Assembly (NCBI GenBank): GCA_037389465.1
Contig: JAZARR010000187.1
Coordinates: forward strand, 3,410,001-3,474,000
DNA: 64,000 nt
Reading direction: 5' to 3'
Origin: Baylisascaris procyonis
Taxonomy: Eukaryota > Nematoda > Chromadorea > Rhabditida > Ascarididae
Part shown: positions 17,225 to 28,939 of the stretch, in pieces
How positions within the stretch are numbered: the first letter of the stretch is position 1
Layout of the letters: each line of letters opens with the position of its first letter
The notes under the pieces: model-generated
The model's database searches: none
Seen by the model: only the letters and a program-made list of their open reading frames with translations
Told to the model about the DNA's origin: nothing
Program-made: the position numbers and the translations under genes

Positions 17225-17347
17225 AATTGTCGTTATATCTGAGAACATACTGTATTAGTTCAAATACCTTACTGTATTCGAGTTTTTCTTTCGTTATATC
17301 TATAGCTATACTGTATTCCTTCACATACCTGACTGTATTGGAGTTTT
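17225..17347 (+). repeat. Degenerate tandem repeat (about 62 bp x 2)
   Basis: Two adjacent diverged copies share the blocks CGTTATATCT, ATACTGTATT, ATACCT-ACTGTATT and GAGTTTTTC in the same order. Within each copy ACTGTATT occurs twice, suggesting an older half-unit duplication. Confidence 0.6.
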
Positions 17348-17970
17348 TCCTTGTTTATTCTGGATGAGATATTACAATTCAATTGAACTTTTCTTGCAAG
17401 CAAAGTTTTGCGCTGCATCGTTTTGTATCAACTTCAAAATTTGAAATGTTTGGCGTCCTAAAAGGAATCAATGTGGGCGAATGATCTTTCGAAAAAGTCG
17501 TTTCCACGGGATCTTATTCACTGTGGTGGGAACGTTTGTTGCCGTTCTATGCTTTTTGATCTTTGATTTTGAGCAAAAGGGTTGGATTTTGTGGGTTTTT
17601 TCCCCGGAAGTGAGGAAATTAAGCAAGAGTGCAGGAAGGAAAGGAGGAGGGAGAGGGGTTTTGGAAATGGGGTACGTCATCAAATGCAGGGATGGGGAGA
17701 GGGGGAGGGGGAGGCTGCCGAACGTGTTCCTAACCTTCAGATATTGAAGGGGTCATTAAGCTGATCATTCATTCAGGCGTATTACCCACTTGAATGCTAA
17801 TTTTATATTTCCCATTTCCTTCGCATAGTTTTCTTATTCCTTCTTGGTCATTTACAATACCATGCATTTGTTTCTCAATGATGGAAAACATTATGCGCAA
17901 TCCATTAGAGAAACAATTTTTTTCCGCTATAGCAATCATCAATTCATCGCCGAATTTCATCATTGTCGAT

Positions 17971-18020
17971 TTATTTTATTTTATTTTATTTTATTTTATT
18001 TTATTTTATTTTATTTTATT
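17971..18020 (+). repeat. (TTATT)10 pentanucleotide tract
   Basis: Ten perfect copies of TTATT, followed by an imperfect copy (TCGTT). Confidence 0.95.
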
Positions 18021-18491
18021 TCGTTTTTTCAACTAAAGTTTTCAACTGGTAAAATTTGCGACTTCCTTAGGAATCTATATTTTGCATTCATAATTTCTAA
18101 AACTTATTGGTGAAATTTGACGGCGATTCAACTATTTCTAAAATTATGCTCTTGATTTTAAATCATTACCAACATATGTATCGTTGTTTTAATAAAATCA
18201 CGAATCGGAGTCATCGGCTTTACAAATGGAGCCTTCTAGGAGCACATAGAATACTTCAGTGAAAGAAAAATGAGCATCTCAACCTTTGCTTTCTACTTTA
18301 TGTAATGTCGTTCAATCCACATCCCTTGGATTGCCACAGTTTCATGAGATCATGTAATCGTGGAGTAGTGTAATGGTCACTACCACTTTGAGAGCAAAAC
18401 TTTTCCTATAGATGAGTCACATATGGAAAATAAACTTTAAAATCATTCATTTTCGATTGCCGCCGCCTTAAGGGTTGATTTTGGTACTTAC

Positions 18492-18697
18492 TTCCGGACT
18501 CCGTTCCACAATTCGTGCCATCGACATACCCTTAGGGCTTCGATCTCAGATTTTCGTCCAAAGTGGCGTATTCGATCACCTGGCATACTGAGCAAAAATT
18601 TTCGCCAACGATGGTACCAACACAAATGAATCCATACGGAAGCACTGAGATGATCCTGAAATTGAACGCAATCGAAATGAATCGCTAAGTCATCCAT
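18492..18697 (-). CDS. Candidate 5' exon, unknown protein
   Basis: An ATG in good context (GAAAATGG) opens 68 codons that end at a consensus donor (GGAA|GTAAGT). The peptide is rich in Trp, His, Arg and Cys (for example HLCWYHRWRKFL) and looks translated. I do not recognise the family and could not find the next exon in the AT-rich sequence below 18480. It may instead be an internal exon, since TTTTACAG lies shortly upstream of the ATG. It sits divergently from the cyclophilin gene, with about 715 bp between the two start codons. Confidence 0.35.
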
Positions 18698-19293
18698 TTT
18701 CAGGGCTGTAAAATCGCATCTGCATAAGTTTTCTTGTGCACGTTATTGTTTTCTTAAGAGTTTTTTTTTTTTTTTCAGTTTTCCGCCTTTGTAGTAAGAT
18801 CGTATTTTTTTGTGTCTTAGAACTGCTGACTCTAGGAATGCAATTCTTGCGCAAGTAAAGGTTTTGCTCTTCGTTGCGTTACCAAGGCGTAGTCGTTCCA
18901 AGGATGGTCTTTCAGAATCCTTGAATTTCAGGATGCGTAAAAATGAAGTTCACCAGCGTTACGTCGTATTCCTAAAAATACCGCTTCCCATCCTCCTTCC
19001 ATTTCACCCTGTCGAATATAGCGGCTCAGAATTTTTGATTATTGTAACATTTCTGAAGTTCCTCAATTCAAAAAAATTCCCTCTGAAAGCTGGGGGGAAG
19101 GTGGTGGGGAAATTATGGCATCTTTGAAGTCTTATAGCATTTTGGCACCACAATCTTATGTCTCCTTGAACTGCATTCTGCATTTTGATGCGATTTTAGA
19201 ATGAAGTATTGTTTTGTTATGCTAACACTCTCATTGAAACAATGCATTTATATCTAACGCTAGAATATACGCATCCCATAGGTGTACAGTATC

Positions 19294-19385
19294 CACGTAA
19301 ATTACGATAAACGGTATACGGCATGCACGTAAATTACGATAAACGGTATACAGTATCCACGTAAATTGCGATAAACGATCTTACA
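19294..19385 (+). repeat. Three 32-bp tandem repeats before the cyclophilin start
   Basis: CACGTAAATTACGATAAACG recurs at 19294, 19326 and 19358 (one base changed in the third), giving an exact 32-bp period. The array ends about 30 nt before the start codon of the cyclophilin gene and just before a TCTTACAG acceptor-like site. It could be outron or promoter sequence. Each unit carries CACGT, an E-box-like core. Confidence 0.85.
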
Positions 19386-19412
19386 GCATATCTTATCGCC
19401 TAGAAGATCGTG

Positions 19413-22400
19413 ATGAGTGACTACGATCGCTTAGCAGAACAATTGCGGCATCCTGATAATCCAATTGTTTTCATGGAGATGACAGCTGGGGGAGCACCTA
19501 TCGGCACTATTAAAATGGAATTATTTGCCGATGTATGCCCAAAAACTGCTGAAAATTTCAGGCAAGATTTTTGACAGTCATGATTTAACTGAAAACTATT
19601 TTTTTGTTTGCAAATGGAATCAGAACAATGTTACTGAAGATTGGTGTTTATATCGAAGGTCATCCGTCATACCTGGAATTGGTCTACATTTCCTGAGGTG
19701 CTTAATGAATTTCGAAACCATCTAAGAAGATCTAAGTACGCTATTCATAGGCAACTTTCTCCTTGCCTTTCATCTAGGGGAGGATGTGAGAGAGATAGTA
19801 TGGGAAAATCTTAAGCCCACAGTATGGGTATCATGTTTACTTCCTATGCTAAGGAATAGAATGAGGTAAAGAAAACGTTTTATTGTGTCCTGTTCGGGTT
19901 TCACTATCGGTTCATATGGTTGTCTTTTTCCCTTCCATCCCTTCCCTTCCGACTTCGTCGGTTTCAGAGAGGTTCGCAGGTAGTTTTTTTTTTGACCAGG
20001 CGACCCAAGCGCATCGTGACTAGTTACGATATCCCACAAAGTTAGGGGGACCTGTACGAGCAGAAGAATAGAAAGGAGGGGACAGAGTAGCTTTAGGGAT
20101 CCGGTGCTTTCATCCAAGGTTGCACGGATGAATGTTCGACTACTTAGGCAACCCTTCGTGTAACGTTTCAGCGTCGAATCAGCAAATCGTATGCATATTT
20201 CTGGCATCTGGAAAATTGTTGTAGGATGTGCAGTTAGACTGTGGCCCCTTGAAAGTTATTGCTATAGAATTTGACTCACACGTCCTGGCAGTCATCTGTC
20301 TTGTTTGTGATAGCTGTTTTATTTGTGATCACGATGGATGAAGCAGTTTGCTTTAGGCAGTTCTGTACTGGAGAGTTTCGTCGCGATGGTGTTCCTGTTG
20401 GCTATAAGAACGCACAATTTCATCGAGTTATAAAAGACTTCATGATTCAGGGTGGCGATTTTGTCAATGTAAGTGTTTTTATATATGCTGGCTGAGTGAC
20501 ACCTGTTGAAGTACTAGCCTTAGTTAAAGATCCCGTACATTATTGTGATGCGGAAGAGTTTTGCTCGTCAAGCTTTTCTGCACTTGAAATCTATCTTCTT
20601 GGATGGTTATCTCTATGAAGGGTGCATCTGTTTAGTCCTCAATTTAAATTCGATTTGAGCTCAGTCTCTGCACTGTACTGAGGAGCCTAACGAGGGGGAT
20701 TTCCAGTCTTAACACATCAGCCTAAACACGATTACAGGGAGAGGTGGTCCAATTCCAATAAGATCCATATCTGACTCCGGTGGCGGAGTCGACTGCGTGG
20801 TCGGTTGGGTTGAAATATAAAGCGCGGAGTCGTTTCCCCGGTTGCGACTTCGTTGCCCCAATGCAATTCTTAAACGCTGTTTAATCCAGTTTGCAGAGTC
20901 AGACTTGCGTGAGCACTAATTAATGTTTTGGACGAAGCATATAATTGGGATGTTTTTATTAAAGCTGTCGTGTTTTTTACCTTAGTTTTTTTCGATTTCG
21001 TTTGTTTTTATGCGCCTTTCAGTACTTTTTCCATTATGACCGAATCTGTTTGTGCTTAGTAGCAGAAATTATTCAAAAGCATCGTAATTTTCAGGGTGAC
21101 GGCACAGGCATGACGAGTATCTATGGGTCAAAGTTCAGGGACGAAAATTTCGACTTGGAACATTCCGGTCCAGGAATATTGTCTATGGTAAGCAATAGCA
21201 TTGTTGGTTTGAAACCTATTATTGGTATTGTGACATGATATTTTGGCCTTCCTGCACCTAAGAGAATCCGTTGTTCAAAGTTTTATTACTTCTTCCCATT
21301 CATATTTGGAGACTACGTCATAGATAGGCTCATTATCTATTTGGGGAGAGAAAAGTTTTCGAAATTGTAAAGTTCGATATTATTTCATCGGTTGACTACG
21401 TTCCCGGCGTAACTATCCACGTAGATCAGTCGCTTACGAGAAGTTACGACATTCAAAGACGTGCGCTTACGCCGTGTTTGCTGCCGTGGACAATGAGGCG
21501 CGTATATGCTCTGCTTAGTGGAAAACGAGGAGGGGAGAGGGGGAGGTAGGCTTTCTGCTGAATTTCTGCTTTCTGGAAGTTCTAACTATTTCGGATGAAA
21601 GGACTTTCTTCGTGCTTCACTTGAGATTCTGGTGTCCATTAGGATTATACTTGTCTGCGTCGGCGATTGTCTGCATCCACGCCACCATAGCACTGATATC
21701 TGCCACGCATTCGCGTTGATCGTTTCTTTCCGCTGGTTTTTTTATCGATTCGGTGCAATTTTTTTCTTGCAGGCAAACGCAGGACCCGATACAAATGGAT
21801 GTCAATTCTTCATTACATGTGCCAAATGTGATTTTTTGGATAAGAAACATGTCGTTTTCGGTAATTTTCTGGTTTTTTTGGGGAGGGGGGCTATATTCTT
21901 GACTTGAACGGTTTATTTAATGGTCGAGGTTATTTTTAGGCGATTTCGGTTCTACTTTCATTAGAGATGTTTTTTTTTTTTTGAAGACAGTATTATGGGG
22001 TTACGAGTTTATATTCCCTTCATCCTTTCTCTCTCTTGAGGAAAGTTGTGTTTAATTTTTTCCTTGAAATAGCTATTTATTGATAGCCATTTGAGGGTTG
22101 ATATCGGAGCTGTAAATCCTGCCCATCTTCATTTAACAGTGGCAGCGGGGATTTGTGAGTGGCAAATGTGAGGCGTCTTTGAAAAATTCGTAGATTTTGG
22201 GAACTCACTTCTAACTATCCTATTGTTCAGATATGTTTGACTTCGATCTGGGTGTTCTGAGAGAGAAATTGAAGTGAGGAAAGAATGCTTTGAGAATTCG
22301 ATGTTTTAAATATTTGTGTGCTCAAAAATTTGCATTGATGAATTTTTAACTTCAGTTCATTACTCATGGAATGTTTGTATTAATACCAGTTATTCGATTT

Positions 22401-22771
22401 CCCAATATAAAACATTTCCTACTTGTGAAACAGTTCAATTTTTAGAGGTTCCTTTTTTCCAAGGGAATGGGTTATTTGTGCTAATTAATAGTATTCTTTG
22501 TGGGAAATAAAGCTGGCAGTGGCTAGAGAAGAGCATTTTTTTCCCATTGGGTTGTCACAGACGATTGAAACTCTTCTTGAGGTGTTTGCCTTACTTGTTA
22601 CTGAATGTGCCTTTTATTGAATATATGGAATGTTGGTGGTATGATGGGTATATTATTTGAGGTCGTGTATTGGATGGTCTTCTCACAGTGCGTAAAATCG
22701 AGAATGTTCCAACCGGGCAGAATAACAAGCCGAAAATACCGATTGTGATAACGCAGTGTGGCGAGCTTTGA
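19413..22771 (+). CDS. PPIH: Cyclophilin H, spliceosomal peptidyl-prolyl isomerase
   Basis: Five exons (19413-19561, 20357-20468, 21095-21187, 21773-21860, 22662-22771) give 183 residues, about the usual length for this family. Recognisable blocks in order are [36 protein letters not shown] (Arg and Phe/Gln of the isomerase pocket), GDGTGM, CQFFITC and KHVVFG, ending near [15 protein letters not shown] with an -ECGEL-like tail (TQCGEL). These match cyclophilin H, the U4/U6 snRNP-associated cyclophilin that binds Prp3/Prp4 and acts in the nucleus, and fit it better than cyclophilin A. Family assignment comes from the characteristic blocks; snRNP binding is family knowledge. Intron 1 starts GC (CAG|GCAAGA) and ends TTTAG, so it is GC-AG. 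An acceptor (CTTACAG) about 26 nt before the ATG may receive a spliced leader. Confidence 0.95.
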
Positions 22772-23632
22772 CCTGAATGATGGTGTCGAGTTGTTTACTG
22801 AGTGCACTCGTGGATCTCTGTTCTGTTATCATTTGTGATTAGATCGTTATCAGTACCGATGCATTGACTTGCTTTTTCGCCACTTCTTTATATTTACACT
22901 CTGTCATAACTCGAATCACTTTAAATGAGACTTGAATTTGAAGACGGTCTTTGATGGGAAGTTGTGGGAGACAGTAACACTTCTGCATAAGTAATGGGAT
23001 AAGAGGGGAGGGGAACTAAGTTCCCAGGTTTATGCCTGCAAGTTTTAGTTGATGTCTTCCGTCGCGATTTATTATTCGAAAGTTGTGGTACCTGGAGACA
23101 ACTTGTAAATAAGCAACATGGGAATAAATTGGCGCATGACCTGCATTTTTGTGCTCCATCCTAAGTGGGGGGCGCTTCAAAGGTGGTCTTCGCATGAGCC
23201 GAATTGGTCGAATGGTAAGAGCAACCCACTGACAAAGGGCATTCTGCACAAAGGCATATGGTAACAAAGGCATTGGCAAATTTGGCGCAAGTGCGATCTA
23301 CGAAAAACATGTTGAAATCTGATCATCTTTGTTCATCTTTCGAATGGTTTGATGCTGCTTTGTTTCTCTGTTTTCATCTCGTCTATTCGCATTACAATGA
23401 ATATTTCGTTTTCCTCTCTATCTCTGTTGTCTTTTCATTTTGTAGTGTTTTTATGTCCAGCCATCTGTACATTATAATATTTCTGAATATTAATTGATAT
23501 TTTAAATGCACGTTTGATCAGTATTGCTTGTCAATGTCGATATTGTATAGATGTGTAGTGACTAAGGAGAGGATTCCTTAGTTGACGTTATATTCGGTAT
23601 TGTAAGCTGTTGCTCAGTGACCGCAGCTCGAG

Positions 23633-23872
23633 CTAATTCCTCACTGATTCTAGACGGTTCCCGAGGTGGGCGAATCTTATTTGGAGTTCAAAAGACGATT
23701 CAGTCGGCTGTGAAAGCTGACCAAGTGGTGGCTGTTGGCTTAGCATCTGTTGTGCTAATTTTCTGAGTGTTTCTGGTTGCTTTCCTATCTTACTGTATTT
23801 TGATGTTCGGTTGGCCATGTCATCGAATGGACGAAACAATTTGGGTGTGCCCGTAAGTTGATTATCTTCCAA
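23633..23872 (-). CDS. Candidate terminal exon, unknown Gln-rich protein
   Basis: A minus frame of about 80 residues ends at a stop at 23633. It is clearly protein-like: Pro/Phe-rich start (TPKLFRPFDD), then Gln-rich helix-like sequence (RKLAQQMLSQQPPLGQL). The frame stays open about 40 nt further upstream, into 23912, but I found no clean acceptor there. An adjoining minus frame (24161-23886) is Thr/Pro-rich and overlaps in another phase, so a frameshift or unseen splice could link them. No family recognised. It is convergent with the cyclophilin gene. Confidence 0.35.
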   Translation of the reverse strand: MEDNQLTGTPKLFRPFDDMANRTSKYSKIGKQPETLRKLAQQMLSQQPPLGQLSQPTESSFELQIRFAHLGNRLESVRN

Positions 23873-24651
23873 TTTTTTGATAAATTCAGGGCGGCGTGCA
23901 GTTAGGATTGTAGGGTTTTATAATGATATTGATTTGAGGCCAGAGTAGATTGGGAATTATCTGTGGTTTCGCCGACATAACGAATGGCGTCGTGTCTGAA
24001 GTTGTTGGTGTCTGAAGTGTCTGAGGTGGAAGGTATGCGAACAATAAAAGGAAGGATATAGGGCGTGTTCCTTGTTGTTTCACTGTTTCTCTTATAATGA
24101 TTTGAATTGTTTTGTTTGATTTTGTTGTTGTTGTTGTTGTTATGACAGCCGAAGTGAACATAATTTATAATATAAAGGAAACAAAGAAGTTTGTAAAATA
24201 TTTTTATTTATATATTCAAACGTTGTTAACGGTCGCATAATGCTATGCGTTATCTTATGCAAATTTTATTTTTAATTATGGGCTACCTGTTAACACAGGA
24301 AGAAAGTCTTTTTACGGAAGTGGTCTAGAAGATCGGGTCATCTACTTTAATCGCTTCTCGATGCTGAACATATGTCTATAGTGGTGACATTTCACAGGTA
24401 TTAGCAAACATTCCGACGCATTGTATGTTGACATTTCCGCCGTTGTCATGCCCCCAGGCAAAACCAACGAATGGTGTAACGTTAGCAGTGTGGAGGTGTA
24501 ATGGTAGTGGTATGGTGGTATAATATTACCAAAGTTACATCTACATGCGTTACAATAGTGGCAGATGAGGAATGTTTAACTGGCTATGATGTAGGGCTAT
24601 CGGTAGCGTACTGGCGGAGAAAACAGCTCCCATTTAATAGCTTATGTCCCC

Positions 24652-25227
24652 ATGATTCACCGCAGAGATGAAGCCACCATGGGGGGTTATGCGGATGCAG
24701 GTAAGAAAAAACCAGCCGATCTGGGTGGTCTGTTCGATTCCCCTTCGATGATTAAGGAGTTTTTTGAAAAATTTCGCAGTGCTACGAATTTTTTTTTTCT
24801 TTTATTTTCCCAAAAATCGATCATTTTTGTAGCCTTTTGGGCAGTAGATTTGAAGTTGACACTAAAGCGTCTAGTGTGTTCCGATTTATCGAAATATTTT
24901 ATATCATTGGCAAGCCATGCACTTAGCTCGTAATGGGCATTAGATCACCTGTATTGAATGGGTATACACCACCGACTGCTGTAGTTATTGTTTGCTGGGA
25001 TACAATAAGGTGGAATGAATGATGCAATTACTGATTTTGAATCGGCGGTCGTCCATTTGACCGATATTATTGAGTAGTGTTTATCATTGCGATCTTTTAT
25101 TTATAATTGGTAATGGAGAAGACAGATAGTGACTGTTAATGTGGTAGTACGAATGATAAGTGCTAATGATGCTGAATTCCTTTTCTCAGAAATGAACATT
25201 TTGAACAAAATTGGCTCCGGCGGAGCT
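24652..25227 (+). CDS. Candidate leader exons upstream of Rab21
   Basis: An ATG-initiated exon ends at a strong donor (GATGCAG|GTAAGA at 24700). A second short exon (25190-25227) follows a TTTTCTCAG acceptor and ends at GCT|GTAAGG; the phases match, giving about 29 residues ending NKIGSGGA. No continuation was found except into the Rab21 first exon, where this frame would stop after 16 codons. They may be alternative leader exons of Rab21, an upstream ORF, or the start of an unrelated small gene. Confidence 0.25.
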
Positions 25228-25829
25228 GTAAGGATCTTTTTCACTAAGAGATTCTATTGGAATATTGAGAGGGTCGAATTGGACTAATTTTCAATGAGTG
25301 TATCTTACTGATTTTGCATCTCACTTATATGCTCTCTTCCTAATGTGCTTCGTAAGTGCGGTGCTTTATTCTTCTTTATATGGGTGGCGGCTGATTTTTT
25401 TAATTCTTTTATATGAAAGATTTTATGAGCAGAAATTTGCGATTTCTATAGCTCTTTAGCTATAGTATCTTTGAGTATGATCGTTCACTTAGATGGCTGT
25501 GACCTGTGTATGCATGTCGTGGGATGAAGGTTAAAGCAGTTTAGCACGGGATATGTGGTGGAAAAGTGAGGGAGTCGACAGTGGTGCTTTGATCATTGAA
25601 CGATGGTTCAGCCGGTCTATTTGCCGATGCTTCGAACAAACTTGAGCAGCATTTTTTTGTCGAGAGTCCCCGTTGAATACGTTTTTTGTTGCTTGTTGCC
25701 GTTATTTCCGTAAAAGAATATTATCCGTTGAGATATCGGGAAAACTTCAAAAATTTTTCTACTTTTAAGCGGAAATAAGGTTGCCTTGTAATTTAATTAA
25801 TGAAGTTATGAAGCGACTGCTTTTTTTTC

Positions 25830-25835
25830 AGGATG
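25830..25835 (+). promoter_or_regulatory. Acceptor 1 nt before the Rab21 ATG (possible spliced-leader site)
   Basis: TTTTTTTTCAG is followed by G and then ATGG. A strong polypyrimidine acceptor set directly against a start codon is typical of spliced-leader trans-splicing in nematodes. It could instead be cis-spliced to the leader exons at 24652-25227. Confidence 0.5.
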
Positions 25836-28800
25836 GAGGCAGCGGCCAGCACATCGGCGAATACCAACTTTACTTTTAAGGTTTTTATATTTTGAAATTT
25901 GTGCTTCCGGTTTTCATATCACTTGTGTTTGAACTCATCTTTCATTATGGAATCGGTCAGCTGTGAAATTTTATATCGCAGTCACTTGTTATCGTGCCGT
26001 TTCACGGAAACAAGTTTTGCCGTTTGAACAAATAGGTGGGAAATATTTTCTACAAAGAATTATTTTATATGGAAGGTTCTTTGATATTATTATTACTGTT
26101 AATATTATTATTATTTTTAAGGTTGTGCTGCTCGGTGAAGGCGCAGTGGGCAAATCATCATTGATGCTACGTTACGTGGAGAATAAGTTCAATCCTAGGC
26201 ATATTTCTACAATACAGGTTCGTTCTATTTAACATTTCAGAAATGAATGAAAATACTGGAGGTTGTTATGTCTCCGATTGTTGTGTATTTGATATGCAGT
26301 GAAATGGCTAAGTTAAACACATCTTTGGATTTATGGCTCGAAGGTTTGCTCTTCGACGCACTCCTTCCCACGATTCGTTTCTGACCAGCGAGGCTTCGAT
26401 GGTTGCAGAGATTGGAAATCATGTGCGCTGTTATTTCTATTCTTGCAAACGTCTGTTGTGGATTTGTGCCCGGTCATTCCTTTGACCGAAGTACTTTGCA
26501 TTTCGTTTCTTATATCCGTTGTTAGAGTCTTTCTTGTCTTGTTTCCCATCTATTTTCCTCGTGTTCGTTATGAGTGGATCTCATTCAAAGAACAGTGTAG
26601 ATTTTCCTTAATTCCTTACATCTTCATAGCGTCTCTCATCTTCGCCCCCCAATTCCATCCAAAAGGACTACCTAATGAAAGAGTGAAGGATATAAGTTGG
26701 TATCGCGTTACTTGGAAAGAAGAGGAAGATGCCAGGATGTAACTGAATATATCCGTTCGGATCAATACCTACAAAGGTTGATCCATTTTCACAGCGAAAA
26801 AAATTTATCGCTTATATCCTCCAAGAATTATTTCAATTCTATGTGGAGATGAATTCATTCAGGCATCGTTCTTGTGTAAGAAGATTGTCGTCGACGGTAA
26901 CGCAGCTAACTTGAATATTTGGGATACTGCAGGGCAAGAGAAGTTCCATGCCTTAGGCCCAATCTATTATCGTGATAGTCACGGTGCGCTTCTCATCTAC
27001 GATATTACGGATCTTCATTCCTTTGAAAAGGTATTATTCCGCTCTTTGTTCAAGCATTTTTTTTTCTACTCCCTCAAATCAAGGCTCCATTCTTGTGCTT
27101 TCTTTTATTCTTTTTTTTTGTATGGTGGTAATTAGCATGCAAGTAGTGCAAGTGCGGTAAGAACTAGGCCTGAATATTGTCACCACTTCCTTAAATTGTT
27201 CTCATCGAGAGCCTCAGGCTCTTTCTACTTCGGCCTAAATATGTTGGCAACCTTTTGCAGCGAATTTTTTCGTCGCCTCAGTATTTAGCATTAGCTATTC
27301 TTTTCATAAATAACTTTAAGTACCGATGAACAATCGACGCTTTTCAGTTGTGGTATATGTATATGCTTCCTTTTTTTAATCTGCAGTTGTAGGTGCTATT
27401 ACATTCTTCATCTCTCCCCGCTTTCCCTTCAATATTTGAGAGGCCTTCTCTTTCCCGCACGATGATCGATCTATCACTTGTAAACCAAAGTCTTCCTCTT
27501 TTCCGGTGGACTAAACCAGAATTATTAAATCCATACGACTTCATATTATGAAATGGATATAAGAGTATTGGTTCTAGGTAAAATCATGGGTAAAAGAGTT
27601 GCGACGTATTTTGGGAGAAAGCGTTATATTGCTTATCGTTGGCAACAAAACCGATTTGGAGAGGAATCGAAATATCGAACGACAAACTGCCCTTGAGTGA
27701 GTTTCCTAAAATTTTATTAGCGACTTCTTACCTGTGCATATATATGCATATCTTTCTGGCTACCTGACTTTGTGATCCATGACATTTGGCGAGTAAAGCT
27801 ACATCGTAAGATTAGTTCCCATATGGAGTTGCTTCCCGACCGGTTTTGTGGATGAGTCATTGTTATACCTTCCGGTGACATAGAATTCCAATTGTGCAGG
27901 TGAATATTTTCATGGCACAGTAGTTTTTTTTAAGTTTGTTTCTATTCATCAAAGAGCGCAACCTTATTTCTCCACAATTCCTCCTCTGTTCATTTGGAAT
28001 ACAGAGGACATATCAGCGTTAGTGGTTTTATGTTACAGTCAAAATAAATGCTGCCCAGGTAACGGATCGTATTTGGAATATTCGATGGATTTTTGCAGAT
28101 ATGCAAAATCGGTTGGAGCGGACCACTGCGAAACGTCGGCCAAGAACAATGTTGGCATAAATGAAGCATTTGAGCTGCTCACTAAAGGTTTTGCTTGTAT
28201 ACCTTTTGTCGTAGAGGAAAAATGTTTCAGCGCCCCCATTACCGCGGGAAGAGAAGAGGAAGGATACGATGACTATTCCATTCCAGATGGCGGCGGATGG
28301 GATGGGTAGCACTTCTATGCATTTGCTTTGCCAGCTGAATCAAAAGTCGACAGTATATGGCTTGAGAAATTAGGCAGCGATGCAATCCGGTGATAGTAAA
28401 TTGGGTGGTATGGAAAAGTGGTCCGCTTCAGACGCCTTAGGTTTCTGTATACATATATGAGTACTTTCCATGGGAGGTGCAGCACGATTGCATACATATA
28501 TAAATAGCGTAAGGAGAGGACAACAATCTGGCAGGAATACATTTGCTGTCGGTAGTAGCAGATGATTGGGCGAAGGTAGATCTACCTCAGCGAATTCGCG
28601 AGGGATTATTCTTTCTGAGCCAAACTCACCTGTAGGTTCCTCAGATGAGGTAACTTGGAATTTTCGTCGTTGGTGAGGTGGAAGCCATCGTACTTTCTAG
28701 ACATCATTGATGAATAGCTTCAGAAACGCAGTCGTCATATTCGACGAATCTGTTCCATGCTTCACATTTGTAGTAGCGTTGAAAAGCGTTGCTTAATTGC

Positions 28801-28936
28801 AGCAATGATTGAGCGGGCAAAGAAGACGCAACTAGCCAATACAGATGGTGCATATGGTCGAGCGTCTTCTAGAAGGAACAATCTGTTGATTGTTGACGAT
28901 CCACCAACTTCAGAAAAGAAATGCTGCTCCGGATAG
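25833..28936 (+). CDS. rab-21: Rab21 small GTPase
   Basis: Six exons (25833-25880, 26122-26217, 26863-27030, 27578-27696, 28099-28187, 28803-28936) give 217 residues, near the family's usual length. Visible motifs: Ala/Ser/Thr-rich N-terminus, P-loop GEGAVGKSS, switch region with HISTIQASF, WDTAGQE in switch II followed by KFHALGPIYYRDS, guanine-binding NKTD, ETSAK, and the C-terminal CCSG for double geranylgeranylation. The FHALGPIYYRDS block and the WVKELR block after it identify Rab21, a Rab5-related GTPase of early endosomes involved in integrin traffic and endocytosis (family knowledge). The usual Arg after GQE is Lys here. Introns are several hundred bases and hold unrelated open frames, which I regard as noise. 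Confidence 0.96.
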
Positions 28937-28939
28937 TAG

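Larger units (their letters stand above)
15081..18480. other. Repeat-bearing intergenic region
   Basis: No gene could be supported. The stretch holds two AT microsatellites, a hairpin, a short tandem duplication and a TTATT pentanucleotide tract, each listed separately. A 64-residue minus frame at 17963-17769 is protein-like but overlaps an equally open plus frame and has no splice context. The first few hundred bases should include the collagen promoter; I see no recognisable element beyond AT-rich sequence. Confidence 0.45.

Noticed and set aside
19294..19385. CRISPR-like direct repeats
   Set aside because: The 32-bp units are head-to-tail with no spacers, and the genome is eukaryotic.
23195..23260. 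tRNA-like string (GAATTGGTCGAATGGTAAGAGC)
   Set aside because: It has a D-arm-like sequence but no T-loop (GTTCGA) at the right distance and no acceptor stem pairing.
26443..26742. 99-residue plus frame in a Rab21 intron
   Set aside because: The Rab21 exons on either side join in phase across it, there is no splice context, and the composition is Ile/Phe-rich noise.
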